From the IMG/VR virus record IMGVR_UViG_3300027969_000235, positions 1 through 35,879 of that record: a stretch of 35,879 bases of DNA; one strand, written 5' to 3'. This DNA is from a virus. The first letter of the stretch is position 1, and each line of letters opens with the position of its first letter. Both the position numbers and the translations under genes were made by a program. The notes beneath the pieces were generated by a model. That model was not told the DNA's origin and did not search any database. It was given only the letters and a program-made list of their open reading frames with translations. Positions 22,145 to 30,718 of this stretch are shown in pieces.

Positions 22145-22510
22145 CACCATCAGTTGATCAGTTTGCAGATCGGGCGGCGGGGCTAGACCTTTTGGAATGA
22201 TGTCTACGCCCTGCCCAAACGCCCAGATCCACTGCATCAGCGGGTAGCCTAGGAACTGGTAAGCCAGACCTGCAACCCCAACCCAACCAACAGCAGGACG
22301 CCAGCCAGCGACAAATACGCTAGCGCTTCCAGCTTCAATCTTATTAATTTCGACTTGGGCCAAGTCCGTTGCCTGATCAATTTTTTTTTCTTCGAGATCA
22401 AGTTTTCGGTTTTCCAACGCCATTTGAAGGCGTTCCTTGTCCGTTGTGATGAGGTCACCGGCAACCTTTCCCACGCCTTCAATGATGCTCCCTATACCGA
22501 TAAGATCCAT
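22073..22510 (-). CDS. Holin, GTA-type three-transmembrane family (145 aa)
   Basis: Begins MDLIGIGSIIEGVGKVAGDL, has a charged helix (ERLQMALENRKLDLEEKKID), then membrane segments at about 75-110 (FVAGWRPAVGWVGVAGLAYQ, then FLGYPLMQWIWAF) and about 122-138 (LMVLLSGLLGFGG), ending in basic residues. This matches the GTA_holin_3TM family, which makes pores that release the endolysin. It is the last gene of the right-hand block. Start and upstream stop share one base (TAATG), so it is coupled to the lysozyme. Its last 72 bases overlap a gene on the other strand. Confidence 0.88.
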   Translation of the reverse strand: MDLIGIGSIIEGVGKVAGDLITTDKERLQMALENRKLDLEEKKIDQATDLAQVEINKIEAGSASVFVAGWRPAVGWVGVAGLAYQFLGYPLMQWIWAFGQGVDIIPKGLAPPPDLQTDQLMVLLSGLLGFGGMRSFEKSKGVAAK

Positions 22511-23022
22511 TACTTTAGTCCGGACAATGTACGGTTGATCCAGCCGAGGAGGAACTTGGACTGGCTGCGGTCTTTGTTGCAGATGTTGGCGTAGCGCTGG
22601 ATTTTGGCGATGGCGTAGAAAGAAACGAACTTCTCCGGCGCGCATTGATTAAGGAGTTCAACAGTCTTAGGACCGATACCGCCATCTGGTGTTGCCCCTA
22701 CAATGACCTGCGCCAGCTTGATCGCTACTGAGGTGCCTGTGTTGACGCCGAAGTTGAAGATGTTTTCCGCGATAACTTGCTCTTTAATCTCATCGCCTCT
22801 AACCACGTTCCAAAAGCGTTGGCGATAAAATCCCCGCACCATATCAGTGAGCGGTCCACCAAACTCCTTGCGGTCGACCAGAGGCCACCCAGCCCAGTCA
22901 GGATTCGGGTTGCGAGCGATGCCAGCATAAGTCATTCCTCCCCGGTCGCCCGGTATGTCTGTCAGTTGAAACCCACCTTCGTCGTGGATCATTTTTACAA
23001 AGGCGGCGTTGAAATCAGCCAT
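22510..23022 (-). CDS. Endolysin, glycoside hydrolase 108 lysozyme (170 aa)
   Basis: Cleaves peptidoglycan glycan strands at lysis. The GH108 N-terminal motif is MIHDEGGFQL with catalytic Glu15, then GDRGGMTYAGIAR. The C-terminal half has the peptidoglycan-binding domain 3 features NFGVNTGTSVAIKLAQ and TPDGGIGPKTVELLN. There is no signal peptide, so release should depend on the adjacent holin. Length is usual for the family. Confidence 0.93.
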   Translation of the reverse strand: MADFNAAFVKMIHDEGGFQLTDIPGDRGGMTYAGIARNPNPDWAGWPLVDRKEFGGPLTDMVRGFYRQRFWNVVRGDEIKEQVIAENIFNFGVNTGTSVAIKLAQVIVGATPDGGIGPKTVELLNQCAPEKFVSFYAIAKIQRYANICNKDRSQSKFLLGWINRTLSGLK

Positions 23023-23333
23023 TACTTCCTCGCCATTCGGTCTTCGATAATGCTGATGTGTTTCTGATTCTCGTGGATCATATCGCGGTTGTGCTGAATT
23101 TCTTTTTCCATGTCTTGCCGCAACTTCTCCCGCGCCAGTTCAGCCCCGGAGTTGGCGGCTTGCTTGTTGTCTGATGTGACCACCAGACTGATTTTTGCGT
23201 TCAGGACCGTCACATCGTGGCTAAGTTTATCCAGCGACGACATCAGGTAGACAACACAAGTGAACAGAATCGGCAAGACCGCAAACGCGGTTTTCTCAAT
23301 GAGTTGCGACTTGGCTTCTAACTTTTCAGTCAT
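23022..23333 (-). CDS. Membrane coiled-coil protein, spanin- or holin-like (103 aa)
   Basis: One transmembrane helix at residues about 15-33 (TAFAVLPILFTCVVYLMSS) is followed by a long charged coiled coil to the C-terminus (AREKLRQDMEKEIQHNRDMI and beyond). That topology resembles inner-membrane spanins, which help disrupt the outer membrane. Small accessory lysis proteins with the same layout exist. It abuts the lysozyme gene (one-base overlap) and overlaps the phosphoesterase gene by 4 bases. No outer-membrane lipoprotein partner was found nested in it, so the spanin call is tentative. Confidence 0.6.
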   Translation of the reverse strand: MTEKLEAKSQLIEKTAFAVLPILFTCVVYLMSSLDKLSHDVTVLNAKISLVVTSDNKQAANSGAELAREKLRQDMEKEIQHNRDMIHENQKHISIIEDRMARK

Positions 23334-24289
23334 AGTTTGCTCACATCTATTAGTGACCCACGAAAGTCAATCACGCCTTCCGAGTTCTTGCTAACCAGTT
23401 CCGGCCACAGAAGTTTGCCGTTCCGCATGGTTAGCACCGCAAACCCAGAACGCCAGTTGACCGGCCCGTCTTCCAGATAGTCCATAAACTGCGGGCCATC
23501 TATTTCCGCAAGTGTACCCGTGTCCACGCCCCAACGGGTACCATTATAGTCTCCAAACGGGGTGCATTTTAGAGAATGCAGGTGGCCTGTGACAATTGAG
23601 GTTCCAGCCGAAACAGTGTTCTGGTGTGTTGCGTGAATGCCTGACTTGTAGCGGTGTTTGACCACTACGTCATCTGACAACCAGCACGTCCAGCAGGTTT
23701 TCCATTTGGGAAAATGATCCTTGAGTGCAGTGCCACCAACGCCTTCAAATTGAGGTGCTGCTTGCGAAAGGCGCGATTCAAACCGCGAGTCGTGGTTACC
23801 CAACGGCCAAATCAACTGAGTGTGGTGGCGTACCTTTTCGCAAGCGTCTTCGATTTCTTTTAACGCCGACTGGCAAGCGTCAAGTTCCTGCTTAACGTTT
23901 GGGACGTTGCTCCAACCGATTCTAGGATGTCTGCTGATCGCGCTGCCATCGAAGGCGTCGCCGTTGTTGATGACAACGTGCGGCTTTAGTTCGTTAATCG
24001 CCCAAAGCAGACCTTTAAACGCGGTGGTTCTGATCCCAGGCCAGAAGTGAGCGTCAGAAAAAACCAGCGCTATGCCGTCAGTTAAACCAGCCTTGTGCCT
24101 AGATTTTTGAATGTGTGATTGAGCGCCAGTGGCAGCAAGTTGTATCTTGAGTCTGCCTTCGATCGCTCTTCGTTTGGTGTGGATATATCTTTCAGAAAAT
24201 CCGGTAAGTTGCGCTATTACTGCTGGAGATCTATGCTGCTCCCACAACTCCAAAAATTCTTTGTCTGACAACCGTGGAACTGGTGACAT
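23330..24289 (-). CDS. Metallophosphoesterase with N-terminal HTH (319 aa)
   Basis: A calcineurin-like hydrolase. Metal-binding motifs are VFSDAHF (Asp79, His81), NNGDAFDG (Asp111), PLGNHDSRF (Asn165, His166), a later His pair near 219-222 (IHATHQN) and GHLHS (His236, His238). Residues 7-45 form a helix-turn-helix-like module (SDKEFLELWEQHRSPAVIAQ, then LTGFSERYIHTKRRAIEGRL), which may bind DNA. Possible substrates are nucleic acid ends or nucleotides. In this family the substrate cannot be read from motifs. It lies between structural and lysis genes, a location also found in other podoviruses. Confidence 0.88.
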   Translation of the reverse strand: MSPVPRLSDKEFLELWEQHRSPAVIAQLTGFSERYIHTKRRAIEGRLKIQLAATGAQSHIQKSRHKAGLTDGIALVFSDAHFWPGIRTTAFKGLLWAINELKPHVVINNGDAFDGSAISRHPRIGWSNVPNVKQELDACQSALKEIEDACEKVRHHTQLIWPLGNHDSRFESRLSQAAPQFEGVGGTALKDHFPKWKTCWTCWLSDDVVVKHRYKSGIHATHQNTVSAGTSIVTGHLHSLKCTPFGDYNGTRWGVDTGTLAEIDGPQFMDYLEDGPVNWRSGFAVLTMRNGKLLWPELVSKNSEGVIDFRGSLIDVSKL

Positions 24290-24343
24290 TATTCATCCTT
24301 TTGGAACGAACCCACCAGATACCACGGTTGTGTTGCTGGAAGA

Positions 24344-24544
24344 TTACTCGTCAGTCTGTTCGTCGATTTCTTCAGCAGCGTCAGCGACTTGGAAGTGCGC
24401 GTCAACCGTTGACGAAAACAATTCATTCAAAGTAAACCGCTCAACGCCGTTTTCTGCGGCAACAGCGTACACAACAGCAAACAAGGCCTGAAGCGCATCA
24501 ACCGGTTCCGAACCGTCAATAACCTCAATAATTGCGTCTTTCAT
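24344..24544 (-). CDS. Acidic hypothetical protein (66 aa)
   Basis: The product is MKDAIIEVIDGSEPVDALQA, then LFAVVYAVAAENGVERFTLN, ending in an acidic Asp/Glu tail. It is helical with a hydrophobic middle. The open frame continues back to 24652, inside the neighbouring gene, but that extension has no coding look, so I use ATG 24544. The ribosome site is weak (GGA). Role unknown. It may be an acidic partner for a virion or host protein. Confidence 0.6.
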   Translation of the reverse strand: MKDAIIEVIDGSEPVDALQALFAVVYAVAAENGVERFTLNELFSSTVDAHFQVADAAEEIDEQTDE

Positions 24545-24600
24545 GTCAGTGTCCAAAAAGGGTAGTAGGAAACCGTATCTTATGAACAGACGGTGAAAGT

Positions 24601-24792
24601 TTAGTGACCCCTGGTCAGTATGGTCAGCAGCAACATAATGATTGCCCCGCACCCCGTAACCAGAATCTGCTCTAAACGCTTGATCCTAGCGTGTACCCCG
24701 CGCATCTCTTTCTCAATACCTTCGTATCGAACCGCGCAGATGTCGACGTGGGCGTCAATTTTGTGATCGACTTCAGATAAAGTAACCATCAT
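24601..24792 (-). CDS. Tail-anchored small membrane protein (63 aa)
   Basis: A charged N-terminal helix (EVDHKIDAHVDICAVRYEGI, then EKEMRGVHARIKRLEQI) precedes a C-terminal membrane helix (LVTGCGAIIMLLLTIL) that leaves only a few residues outside. The start codon is inside the stop of the upstream ejection-type gene. Proteins like this are common near phage lysis cassettes and are sometimes called holin-like. The topology fits an accessory lysis role, but this is not proven. Confidence 0.7.
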   Translation of the reverse strand: MMVTLSEVDHKIDAHVDICAVRYEGIEKEMRGVHARIKRLEQILVTGCGAIIMLLLTILTRGH

Positions 24793-27275
24793 GGAGCCAG
24801 ATTGTTTTCAGATTGCGGGGCAAGAGCGTTACGTTTTGCCGCGCGAGTCTTTGGACCCTGCGGGCTAGGCGTTGGGCGCGGTTGAGCGTATTTGGATTCT
24901 AACGTTTCAAGCAGATCCTTCAATTGATCACGCTTGGTGATAGCGTCACGCTGCGTTTGAATATCTGCGTCACGAGAAGCCTTACGCGCCGCAATTTCTT
25001 CAAAACCTTTGATCTGCTCTTTAGCTTTTTGGATCGTATTGGCAACCCATTGCCGGTCTGTCATTCTTTCAAAAATTTCAACCGGCGATAGTTTACCGTA
25101 AAAGTTTGTTGGGTATACTATATCTAGACCAGTTCTAGTCGATGGGTTTGATAGACCTTTTAAGGCAACTTTTTCTTCCGCGTTAAGAGTAGCTAGTTCG
25201 TTTCGTTTTGCTTTGGCTATAGCCGATTCAAGAGTAGTTTGATAACCCGGTAAAACATTAGGGCTGGTTGGTTGCGTAATGTTTCGTAGACCAGACGGCG
25301 GCGTAAATTCTCCCGAATATTCAAAACCTCGCGCCGTACTGCCGGTTTGCTCCAGTGGAGCAAAAGTCTCAGTACCCTTTACTTGCTGACCAGCAGGGCG
25401 CAGTTTGCCCGTGAATGGGTCAAGTTCGTAAAGCATCCCGCCCGCTGCTGGCTGGCGCGGTCCTGCACTTTGCGCGGCGGCGGCTTCAGCAGCGGCCCTA
25501 TCGCGGGCGTATTCGTAACCGCGCGCTTGAGCAACGCCTTCCATTCCTGGCGCTGGCAATTGCGGCGGTACGCCAGCAGGTTGCATTTCTGGGCCTAAAC
25601 TACCTGTGCGCTGTAGACCTTGTTCCCGCAACGCTTGCTGCGCGGCTTCATACGCAGACCTAGGCTGTTGCGGTTGCCCCGGCATCGTAAAGTTGGGTGT
25701 GTACTCGGGCGGCAACACAGCGTTTTCAGGATTAAAAATCGCCAAGTTAGACGATCCCGGCGTTACGGGGCGCATCATATTGACCGGCGGGCGATAATCT
25801 GGGGGCATAGCGTGAGCGGCTTGATACGCGGGCGACATCATTCGCCGCGCCATTAATGCGTTAGTTAATCCTCCACCAACACCACCAACAATAGATCCTA
25901 AATAGGGCGCGCCTACTATAGAACCAAGACCGAAACCTATCGCAGCGCCAGGGCCTGTTCTTGCCAACGTAGGAAGGATAGGGCCAGCGCCGGGTTTTAC
26001 TTCAGCAATGGTTGGAAAGTTTGCGGCTACTTTGGCAATGTCCGACGCTGTGCCGGTCAATGGCTTTTGTTCTGCCATCGCAGCCAACTTAGTTGGATCT
26101 ACGCGGCCAGTGTTAAAGTCGGTAGCGCGTTCGTAATCGTAAGTCTTAGCCAACAAAGTTCTGGCATTTTGAAACGCCCGCGCTTGAGTTCCGGTTAGAT
26201 TTTGTGCCGCAAGTTCTTCAAGTTGATTGGCAATCGCCATACTTGCGTCAGCAACCGCGATAGATTCTGGCGACGGTGCGGTGATACCTTTGCGTTGCGC
26301 GTTGTATATTGTCTGCGCTGATTGACGAAGGTTTCTAATGTTTGTCAGCGCTTCGCTGCCAGACAACCCAAGGTTTAAATTTTCTACCGTACTATCAATT
26401 AACCCAGACACGGCGCGCGCGCTGGCTTCGCCGCCAATCAACGCGGGGGTACGCAATCCTTCAATAACGGACAACGTTTGTTCGTCTGGTGTCAGTCGTG
26501 CAATACTGCCGACTGCTTCGTAAGGCTTAGTAATTTCTGGCGCTGACCTCGCTTTATCAAACGCCGCTTTATCAAGCGTCGTATTAGGTGTCAGCCCCAT
26601 GTCTTTTTTAGCGGCTTCAGTCCATTGCGGTTCGTTTTTACGCGCCATTCTTGTTTCTGGACTACCAGTTAGCGCGGCAACAATCTTGTTAGCTTTGGTA
26701 GGGTTTGATATGGCTGGCGGGATCGCCACGCCAATACGCTGTGCTGCTTGCGCGGCCTCAATCTGCGGCGCATTTTGAAAACTTTGCGTAACGCGCTCTT
26801 GTTGCAAACGATTAGCGCGTTCAATAAACGGGCTTCGCAGCGCGTTAGTTGCTGGTCTAATACCCTCAAGGTTAAGCCCTTCCGTAATGATCGGAGGCAC
26901 TTTAAAAAATTCAGCGGCATTGCCTACGCCGGTCAATATATCTTGACCAGTTTGAGTGCGCGGCTGGTATTGAATGCCGCGCATAACCCGTCCGGTCACA
27001 TCTTGGTTTGGCTGACCCATCTTGCCGGTCAAGATGCCAGCGCCCGCCGCGATAGGAACAGCCGCCAAACCTGTCACGGCAGACAACGCCGCTTCTGGCC
27101 CACCTACGATGTAATCAAGAATGCCACGATCGGTCGCCATAGGTGTCGGTTGTTCTACCGAGCCGGGAATGTCTGCTGGCGTGGCTTCGCGCGGCGTAAA
27201 ATTAGGCTGTTGTAACCGCAACCGCGCTCTTGCCATAGCAATCGCGCGCTGTTGGTCAAGCGTCATTTCGGCCAT
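24789..27275 (-). CDS. Putative ejection protein, gp16-like by position (828 aa)
   Basis: A long Ala/Gln/Pro-rich protein. Residues 1-90 are helical with hydrophobic runs (AALSAVTGLAAVPIAAGAGI). The centre (about 130-420) is helical with Gln/Ala/Asn. A Gly-rich membrane-like segment (AAIGFGLGSIVGAPYLGSIV) lies about 445-475. The C-terminal 350 residues are Pro/Gln-rich then charged. It is third in a trio of 256, 491 and 828 residues, which parallels P22 gp7, gp20 and gp16, proteins ejected with DNA to cross the cell envelope. The glycine-zipper segment fits membrane insertion. No lytic transglycosylase motif was seen. The function is inferred from order and composition. Confidence 0.62.
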   Translation of the reverse strand: MAEMTLDQQRAIAMARARLRLQQPNFTPREATPADIPGSVEQPTPMATDRGILDYIVGGPEAALSAVTGLAAVPIAAGAGILTGKMGQPNQDVTGRVMRGIQYQPRTQTGQDILTGVGNAAEFFKVPPIITEGLNLEGIRPATNALRSPFIERANRLQQERVTQSFQNAPQIEAAQAAQRIGVAIPPAISNPTKANKIVAALTGSPETRMARKNEPQWTEAAKKDMGLTPNTTLDKAAFDKARSAPEITKPYEAVGSIARLTPDEQTLSVIEGLRTPALIGGEASARAVSGLIDSTVENLNLGLSGSEALTNIRNLRQSAQTIYNAQRKGITAPSPESIAVADASMAIANQLEELAAQNLTGTQARAFQNARTLLAKTYDYERATDFNTGRVDPTKLAAMAEQKPLTGTASDIAKVAANFPTIAEVKPGAGPILPTLARTGPGAAIGFGLGSIVGAPYLGSIVGGVGGGLTNALMARRMMSPAYQAAHAMPPDYRPPVNMMRPVTPGSSNLAIFNPENAVLPPEYTPNFTMPGQPQQPRSAYEAAQQALREQGLQRTGSLGPEMQPAGVPPQLPAPGMEGVAQARGYEYARDRAAAEAAAAQSAGPRQPAAGGMLYELDPFTGKLRPAGQQVKGTETFAPLEQTGSTARGFEYSGEFTPPSGLRNITQPTSPNVLPGYQTTLESAIAKAKRNELATLNAEEKVALKGLSNPSTRTGLDIVYPTNFYGKLSPVEIFERMTDRQWVANTIQKAKEQIKGFEEIAARKASRDADIQTQRDAITKRDQLKDLLETLESKYAQPRPTPSPQGPKTRAAKRNALAPQSENNLAP

Positions 27276-28738
27276 AGCTTCCTCTCTTCTGGCGTCATAA
27301 CATTCCAGACATCTTGCGGAACACCTGCGGGTGCTTTAGACGCGGCGGCAGATCTGGCAGCGGCAGGTGCGGCAGCAGCAGGGCGGTTAGCGCGATACTC
27401 GTAAGTCAAATCATACTTATCGCGCAGAATCTGTTTAGAATTTCTAAGTTGAGAAACCGCATCATCGAGCGCGTTTTGAATGCTTGGCGCGTCTTGAACT
27501 CGATCAATTGCAGCAAACGAAGCATCTAACTTACGACCTTCTTCGTTTGACACGCTGCCCAGCGCGCTGCCCGTTTTGGACTGGTTTTTGAGATCCTGAA
27601 TGGCCTGAAAGCCACCTTTAGCTTTAATTTTGTCGTACAGGGCTTTTGCTTCTCTACCTTCAGAAGTTATACCGCCAATACGTCCAGCTAAAATTCCAGA
27701 TATTTGAGACAACCCAGGATGGTTCCGAAGTTTCTCCATATCTTTTATGAAGTTATCGCTTTGCGCTTCAAAACTTTTTATCGTAGACGTCGCAGCAGGA
27801 TAGTCAGCCTCGCGTTTCTGCTGGTCTTTAGGCGAAAGACCCGTAAATTCAGACGCGGGGGTTTTTCCTATCGCTTGCGAAGGCGTAACGTATTTTACTT
27901 TCCCCGTTGCTTCATCTATGATTTTTACTGGGGCGGGCGCTTCCGGCGCTAAACCTTGAGCGATTACTTTGCCTTTTGAATCATACAAAGTTTCACCGCG
28001 CGATACACCGACCGGCGGGCGCTCTGCTGACGGCAGCGTAAACGGCTCTTGCCCAGGCACATAAACCGTTTGTCCTTGGCTGAATGCTTGAGGTTCACGC
28101 AGTTTAGCAATCTGCCGCGACAGTTCCGCAACCATAGGCGTAATTTGCGGATTCTCTGCCGCCAGCATAATTAAACCTTTTCGCTGGCGCTCAAGTTCTT
28201 TAATTTGCCCAAGTACGTTATCGCCAAAATTAGTCGGAAATCCAGATGGGGTAAGCGCATTTGTAGCTGCGGGCGCTGTTTCTGGCAACAAAGGTCGTAC
28301 TTTAACGCCCGTACCGCCGCCGCTCAAATTTTCCACCGACATAACCGGCCCCTGCACAGGCGCAGTGGTTGCCGTTGGGATTTCTGTTGGGGCAGGCGCG
28401 CCGCCGCCCATTGCAAGTTCAAAATTCTTTTGAAAATCCCGCTTTTGTTTTATCTTGAATCCGACATCCATAACGTGAGGAATGCCAGTACCAATCATTG
28501 CTTCCGCAGCAGCGTCAAGATCAGTAGATTGACCTTTTGACGCAAGCACTTCTTTCATTTTATCTAACGCTGCGTTGTCTCGTTGAAGTTGCGCTAACTG
28601 CTGTTCGTGCAACTGCCGCGATACGCGCCCAGACTTGATCTGCTCAAGCGCGGCCACATCCTGCAAAGGATCTGGCATATTAATCTTAGGCGGCTGATAA
28701 AAATTGACGATTGACGGGTCAAGAGGTCGAAGTGCCAT
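27263..28738 (-). CDS. Putative ejection protein, gp20-like by position (491 aa)
   Basis: Starts MALRPLDPSIVNFYQPPKIN followed by a long helical segment (ALEQIKSGRVSRQLHEQQLA) and a Pro/Thr/Val linker. The C-terminal half is Lys/Ala-rich helix (RKLDASFAAIDRVQDAPSIQ, then NALDDAVSQLRNSKQILRDK). No membrane helix or enzyme motif is seen. It overlaps the larger downstream gene by 13 bases and follows the 256-residue gene. Size and order match P22 gp20, an internal protein released with the DNA. The homology itself is not visible to me by eye. Confidence 0.6.
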   Translation of the reverse strand: MALRPLDPSIVNFYQPPKINMPDPLQDVAALEQIKSGRVSRQLHEQQLAQLQRDNAALDKMKEVLASKGQSTDLDAAAEAMIGTGIPHVMDVGFKIKQKRDFQKNFELAMGGGAPAPTEIPTATTAPVQGPVMSVENLSGGGTGVKVRPLLPETAPAATNALTPSGFPTNFGDNVLGQIKELERQRKGLIMLAAENPQITPMVAELSRQIAKLREPQAFSQGQTVYVPGQEPFTLPSAERPPVGVSRGETLYDSKGKVIAQGLAPEAPAPVKIIDEATGKVKYVTPSQAIGKTPASEFTGLSPKDQQKREADYPAATSTIKSFEAQSDNFIKDMEKLRNHPGLSQISGILAGRIGGITSEGREAKALYDKIKAKGGFQAIQDLKNQSKTGSALGSVSNEEGRKLDASFAAIDRVQDAPSIQNALDDAVSQLRNSKQILRDKYDLTYEYRANRPAAAAPAAARSAAASKAPAGVPQDVWNVMTPEERKLWPK

Positions 28739-28747
28739 GATTACCTC

Positions 28748-29518
28748 TTAGTATGGACGTCCAACGCCGCCGGGTAGCACGTTGTATGTATTAGCCAGCG
28801 CGTTTGTACGGTTGTTGTACAAATACGCATTCCCGGCGGTGCTAAGCGCGCCAGACAATGCATTACCCGACCCAAGATAACCAGACGCGCGGGCGGTTCC
28901 GATGTCTTGCAAATTTTGACCCGTCTGCGTACCAAAATTCTGCGCTGCGGTAGACGAAGCGGAAGTTGCCGACATACCAGGGCCGCTGGCGTAACCCAAC
29001 AGCGGGTTCAATTGATTGGCGCGGTTGGTGTTATAGCGTTCATACGCTCTTTGGTATTCATCGGATGCCAACCCTTGATTGTAGCGTTCCGCACCTTTAA
29101 GAGTAGCGCCAGACAATAACCCGCCGCGCGAAGCAGCGGTGCGATCAAGTGCTTTCATGCCTTCGGACAACCGGAAAGCGTAACCGGGGTCGGTTTGAAA
29201 ATCTGACGCACCAAAATCGCGCGCGTATTTACCAAAGTCAGGTGAGTTTGGATCGGTTACAAATTCTGAAGGTGTGCCGCCCGCTGCGGCGGTTGGTGAT
29301 CTAATCCCCAACAACTCCATTAAACGATTATTAGTCGCAACACCAGCTAACCTAAACGGTTCGTTTAGTTGAACTTGCTTCTCATACATCCGCTCTTGGG
29401 CATCTTGCGCGGCTTTAGTCGCGTCAGCTTGAATGTTTCCCGCCCTTCTGGACGCATCAGAAGCTACAACGCCGCCAACCACCGCGCTTCCAACAACCGC
29501 AGTTGCTACCCAAGTCAT
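28748..29518 (-). CDS. Putative ejection/DNA transfer protein, gp7-like (256 aa)
   Basis: The N-terminus MTWVATAVVGSAVVGGVVAS is a Gly/Ala/Val membrane-like stretch followed by a helical Ala/Gln region (RRAGNIQADATKAAQDAQER). This architecture is common to phage DNA transfer proteins. The middle contains DFQTDPGYAFRLSEGMKALD and a Ser/Ala/Gly/Asn-rich C-terminus (YLGSGNALSGALSTAGNAYL). It is the first of the three putative ejection proteins and is preceded by a cupin gene. The DNA-transfer assignment rests on the distinctive start and sequence style. Confidence 0.7.
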   Translation of the reverse strand: MTWVATAVVGSAVVGGVVASDASRRAGNIQADATKAAQDAQERMYEKQVQLNEPFRLAGVATNNRLMELLGIRSPTAAAGGTPSEFVTDPNSPDFGKYARDFGASDFQTDPGYAFRLSEGMKALDRTAASRGGLLSGATLKGAERYNQGLASDEYQRAYERYNTNRANQLNPLLGYASGPGMSATSASSTAAQNFGTQTGQNLQDIGTARASGYLGSGNALSGALSTAGNAYLYNNRTNALANTYNVLPGGVGRPY

Positions 29519-30021
29519 GATTTTTCCCCTTCCAACAATTTTTCAGTCGAGCCAATCAACCCCATTTCTTCGTAAGTAGGGGAGATCACTTCTTGTTCAA
29601 TTTGACCAAGTTCCGCTTCGTTATCAAACTGAGTCAGATGAACCGTAGTCCAAACGGTATCTTCTTCAACGTACACGGCGCGCTTTAGGCCTACTTCGGA
29701 GACAAACGTACACGGCGCTTCAAGATACTTTTCACCAAACTCAGTTATGACTTTTACTTTACCTTTGCTGATAAAGTTCAAATGCTGGTGTCGGTGAATC
29801 TTACCGATGACGACGCTGCCTTTGGGTAGAAAAATTTCTCTGGCGTAAGTGCAGCACCCGTACTTTTCGTCTTTAGGTGTGAAGTAGTGTTTAAGCGTAC
29901 ATTGTTCCGCAGCCGACTCAACATGACCAGCAGCGATCAACTCTTGCAGACCATTTTGAACAATCAAAATGTCTTGCCGAAATTTTACTTTGGTGGGGTC
30001 ATTTTGAACTGTTAAGTCCAT
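29515..30021 (-). CDS. Cupin-fold protein (168 aa)
   Basis: Residues 70-140 form a small beta barrel: LPKGSVVIGKIHRHQHLNFI with a His-X-His-X2-His-like cluster (HRHQH), then SKGKVKVITEFGEKYLEAPC and VYVEEDTVWTTVHLT. The N-terminal half is helical (ILIVQNGLQELIAAGHVESA). The cupin family ranges from enzymes to binding proteins; the clustered His could hold a metal ion. The gene sits in the virion block, overlapping its neighbours by 1 and 4 bases, so a virion-associated or late-infection role is plausible. The substrate is unknown. Confidence 0.78.
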   Translation of the reverse strand: MDLTVQNDPTKVKFRQDILIVQNGLQELIAAGHVESAAEQCTLKHYFTPKDEKYGCCTYAREIFLPKGSVVIGKIHRHQHLNFISKGKVKVITEFGEKYLEAPCTFVSEVGLKRAVYVEEDTVWTTVHLTQFDNEAELGQIEQEVISPTYEEMGLIGSTEKLLEGEKS

Positions 30022-30356
30022 TATGTAATCTCCCGTCCGTTAGCCCGGATGTTAATCGCTGATGCCGTCCCCGCGATGGTGCTGATAAACCCGCTTGGGT
30101 TAAGTGCCGCGCCAGTAATTTCGGGGAAGGTATACGTCTCTGACGGTTGCAGCGTCTTGGTCTTGACGATCAGGTTCTGGTTGCCCGCCGCGTCTGCTGC
30201 CGTAACCAAGTTGACGCTGATCGTTGCCGCCGAAGCGCTGAAGTTGGTCGCCGTAAACTTGTCAATCAGCGTCACGACACCGTTGGCGGTGTACTGCGTG
30301 GTTTGGTTGGGTTCAGCCAACTTCGCCGGAATCAAGACTTTAACGGTTACAGTCAT
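30021..30356 (-). CDS. Small beta-rich virion-type protein (111 aa)
   Basis: The product starts MTVTVKVLIPAKLAEPNQTT. It is an all-beta domain with a VTLIDKFTATNFSA core, LQPSETYTFPEITG and a C-terminal INIRANGREIT. The pattern resembles minor virion or decoration proteins that form immunoglobulin-like sandwiches. It overlaps the upstream gene by 4 bases and the cupin gene by one. Role not established. Confidence 0.65.
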   Translation of the reverse strand: MTVTVKVLIPAKLAEPNQTTQYTANGVVTLIDKFTATNFSASAATISVNLVTAADAAGNQNLIVKTKTLQPSETYTFPEITGAALNPSGFISTIAGTASAINIRANGREIT

Positions 30357-30718
30357 GGTTGCGCTGCCTTGTAAGCCAAAACCAGCGCTTCGTAGTTGTC
30401 GCCGATCTGAGCCTTGAGAACGTCCCTAATCCTGATAGACTTACTTTGCTCTGCTTTCTCGGTCCTGACCAGCGAACGCAGACGGTCACGATACTGGTAG
30501 TCGCTAATTGCCTGGGCATCGTCATCAGACAACGAATGCGGCAATTCCTCGACCTTAACGCCCTTGAACGCTACCCAATCCTGCGGCCAATCTTCAGATG
30601 GCAACGCAAGTAGCATAGCAGAATAGTTCTCAATGTTCACCTGATACGCGTGGATTTCCATCTCGCGGTAATAGGCGTTCATGATCGCCGAGGCTAGTTT
30701 TTCGTCGTTAGTAATCAT
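30353..30718 (-). CDS. Hypothetical protein of the virion block (121 aa)
   Basis: A helical acidic/basic protein: NDEKLASAIMNAYYREMEIH, YQVNIENYSAMLLALPSEDW, DDDAQAISDYQYRDRLRSLV, and a C-terminal IGDNYEALVLAYKAAQP. It has no membrane segment. It lies between the propeller protein and small virion proteins with 4-base overlaps on both sides. Small helical proteins in such places can be fibre assembly chaperones, which I offer as a possibility only. Confidence 0.65.
   Translation of the reverse strand: MITNDEKLASAIMNAYYREMEIHAYQVNIENYSAMLLALPSEDWPQDWVAFKGVKVEELPHSLSDDDAQAISDYQYRDRLRSLVRTEKAEQSKSIRIRDVLKAQIGDNYEALVLAYKAAQP

Noticed and set aside
24545-24652. Longer form of the 66-residue acidic protein (start at 24652)
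   Set aside because: The extension overlaps the neighbouring membrane protein gene and lacks coding character.
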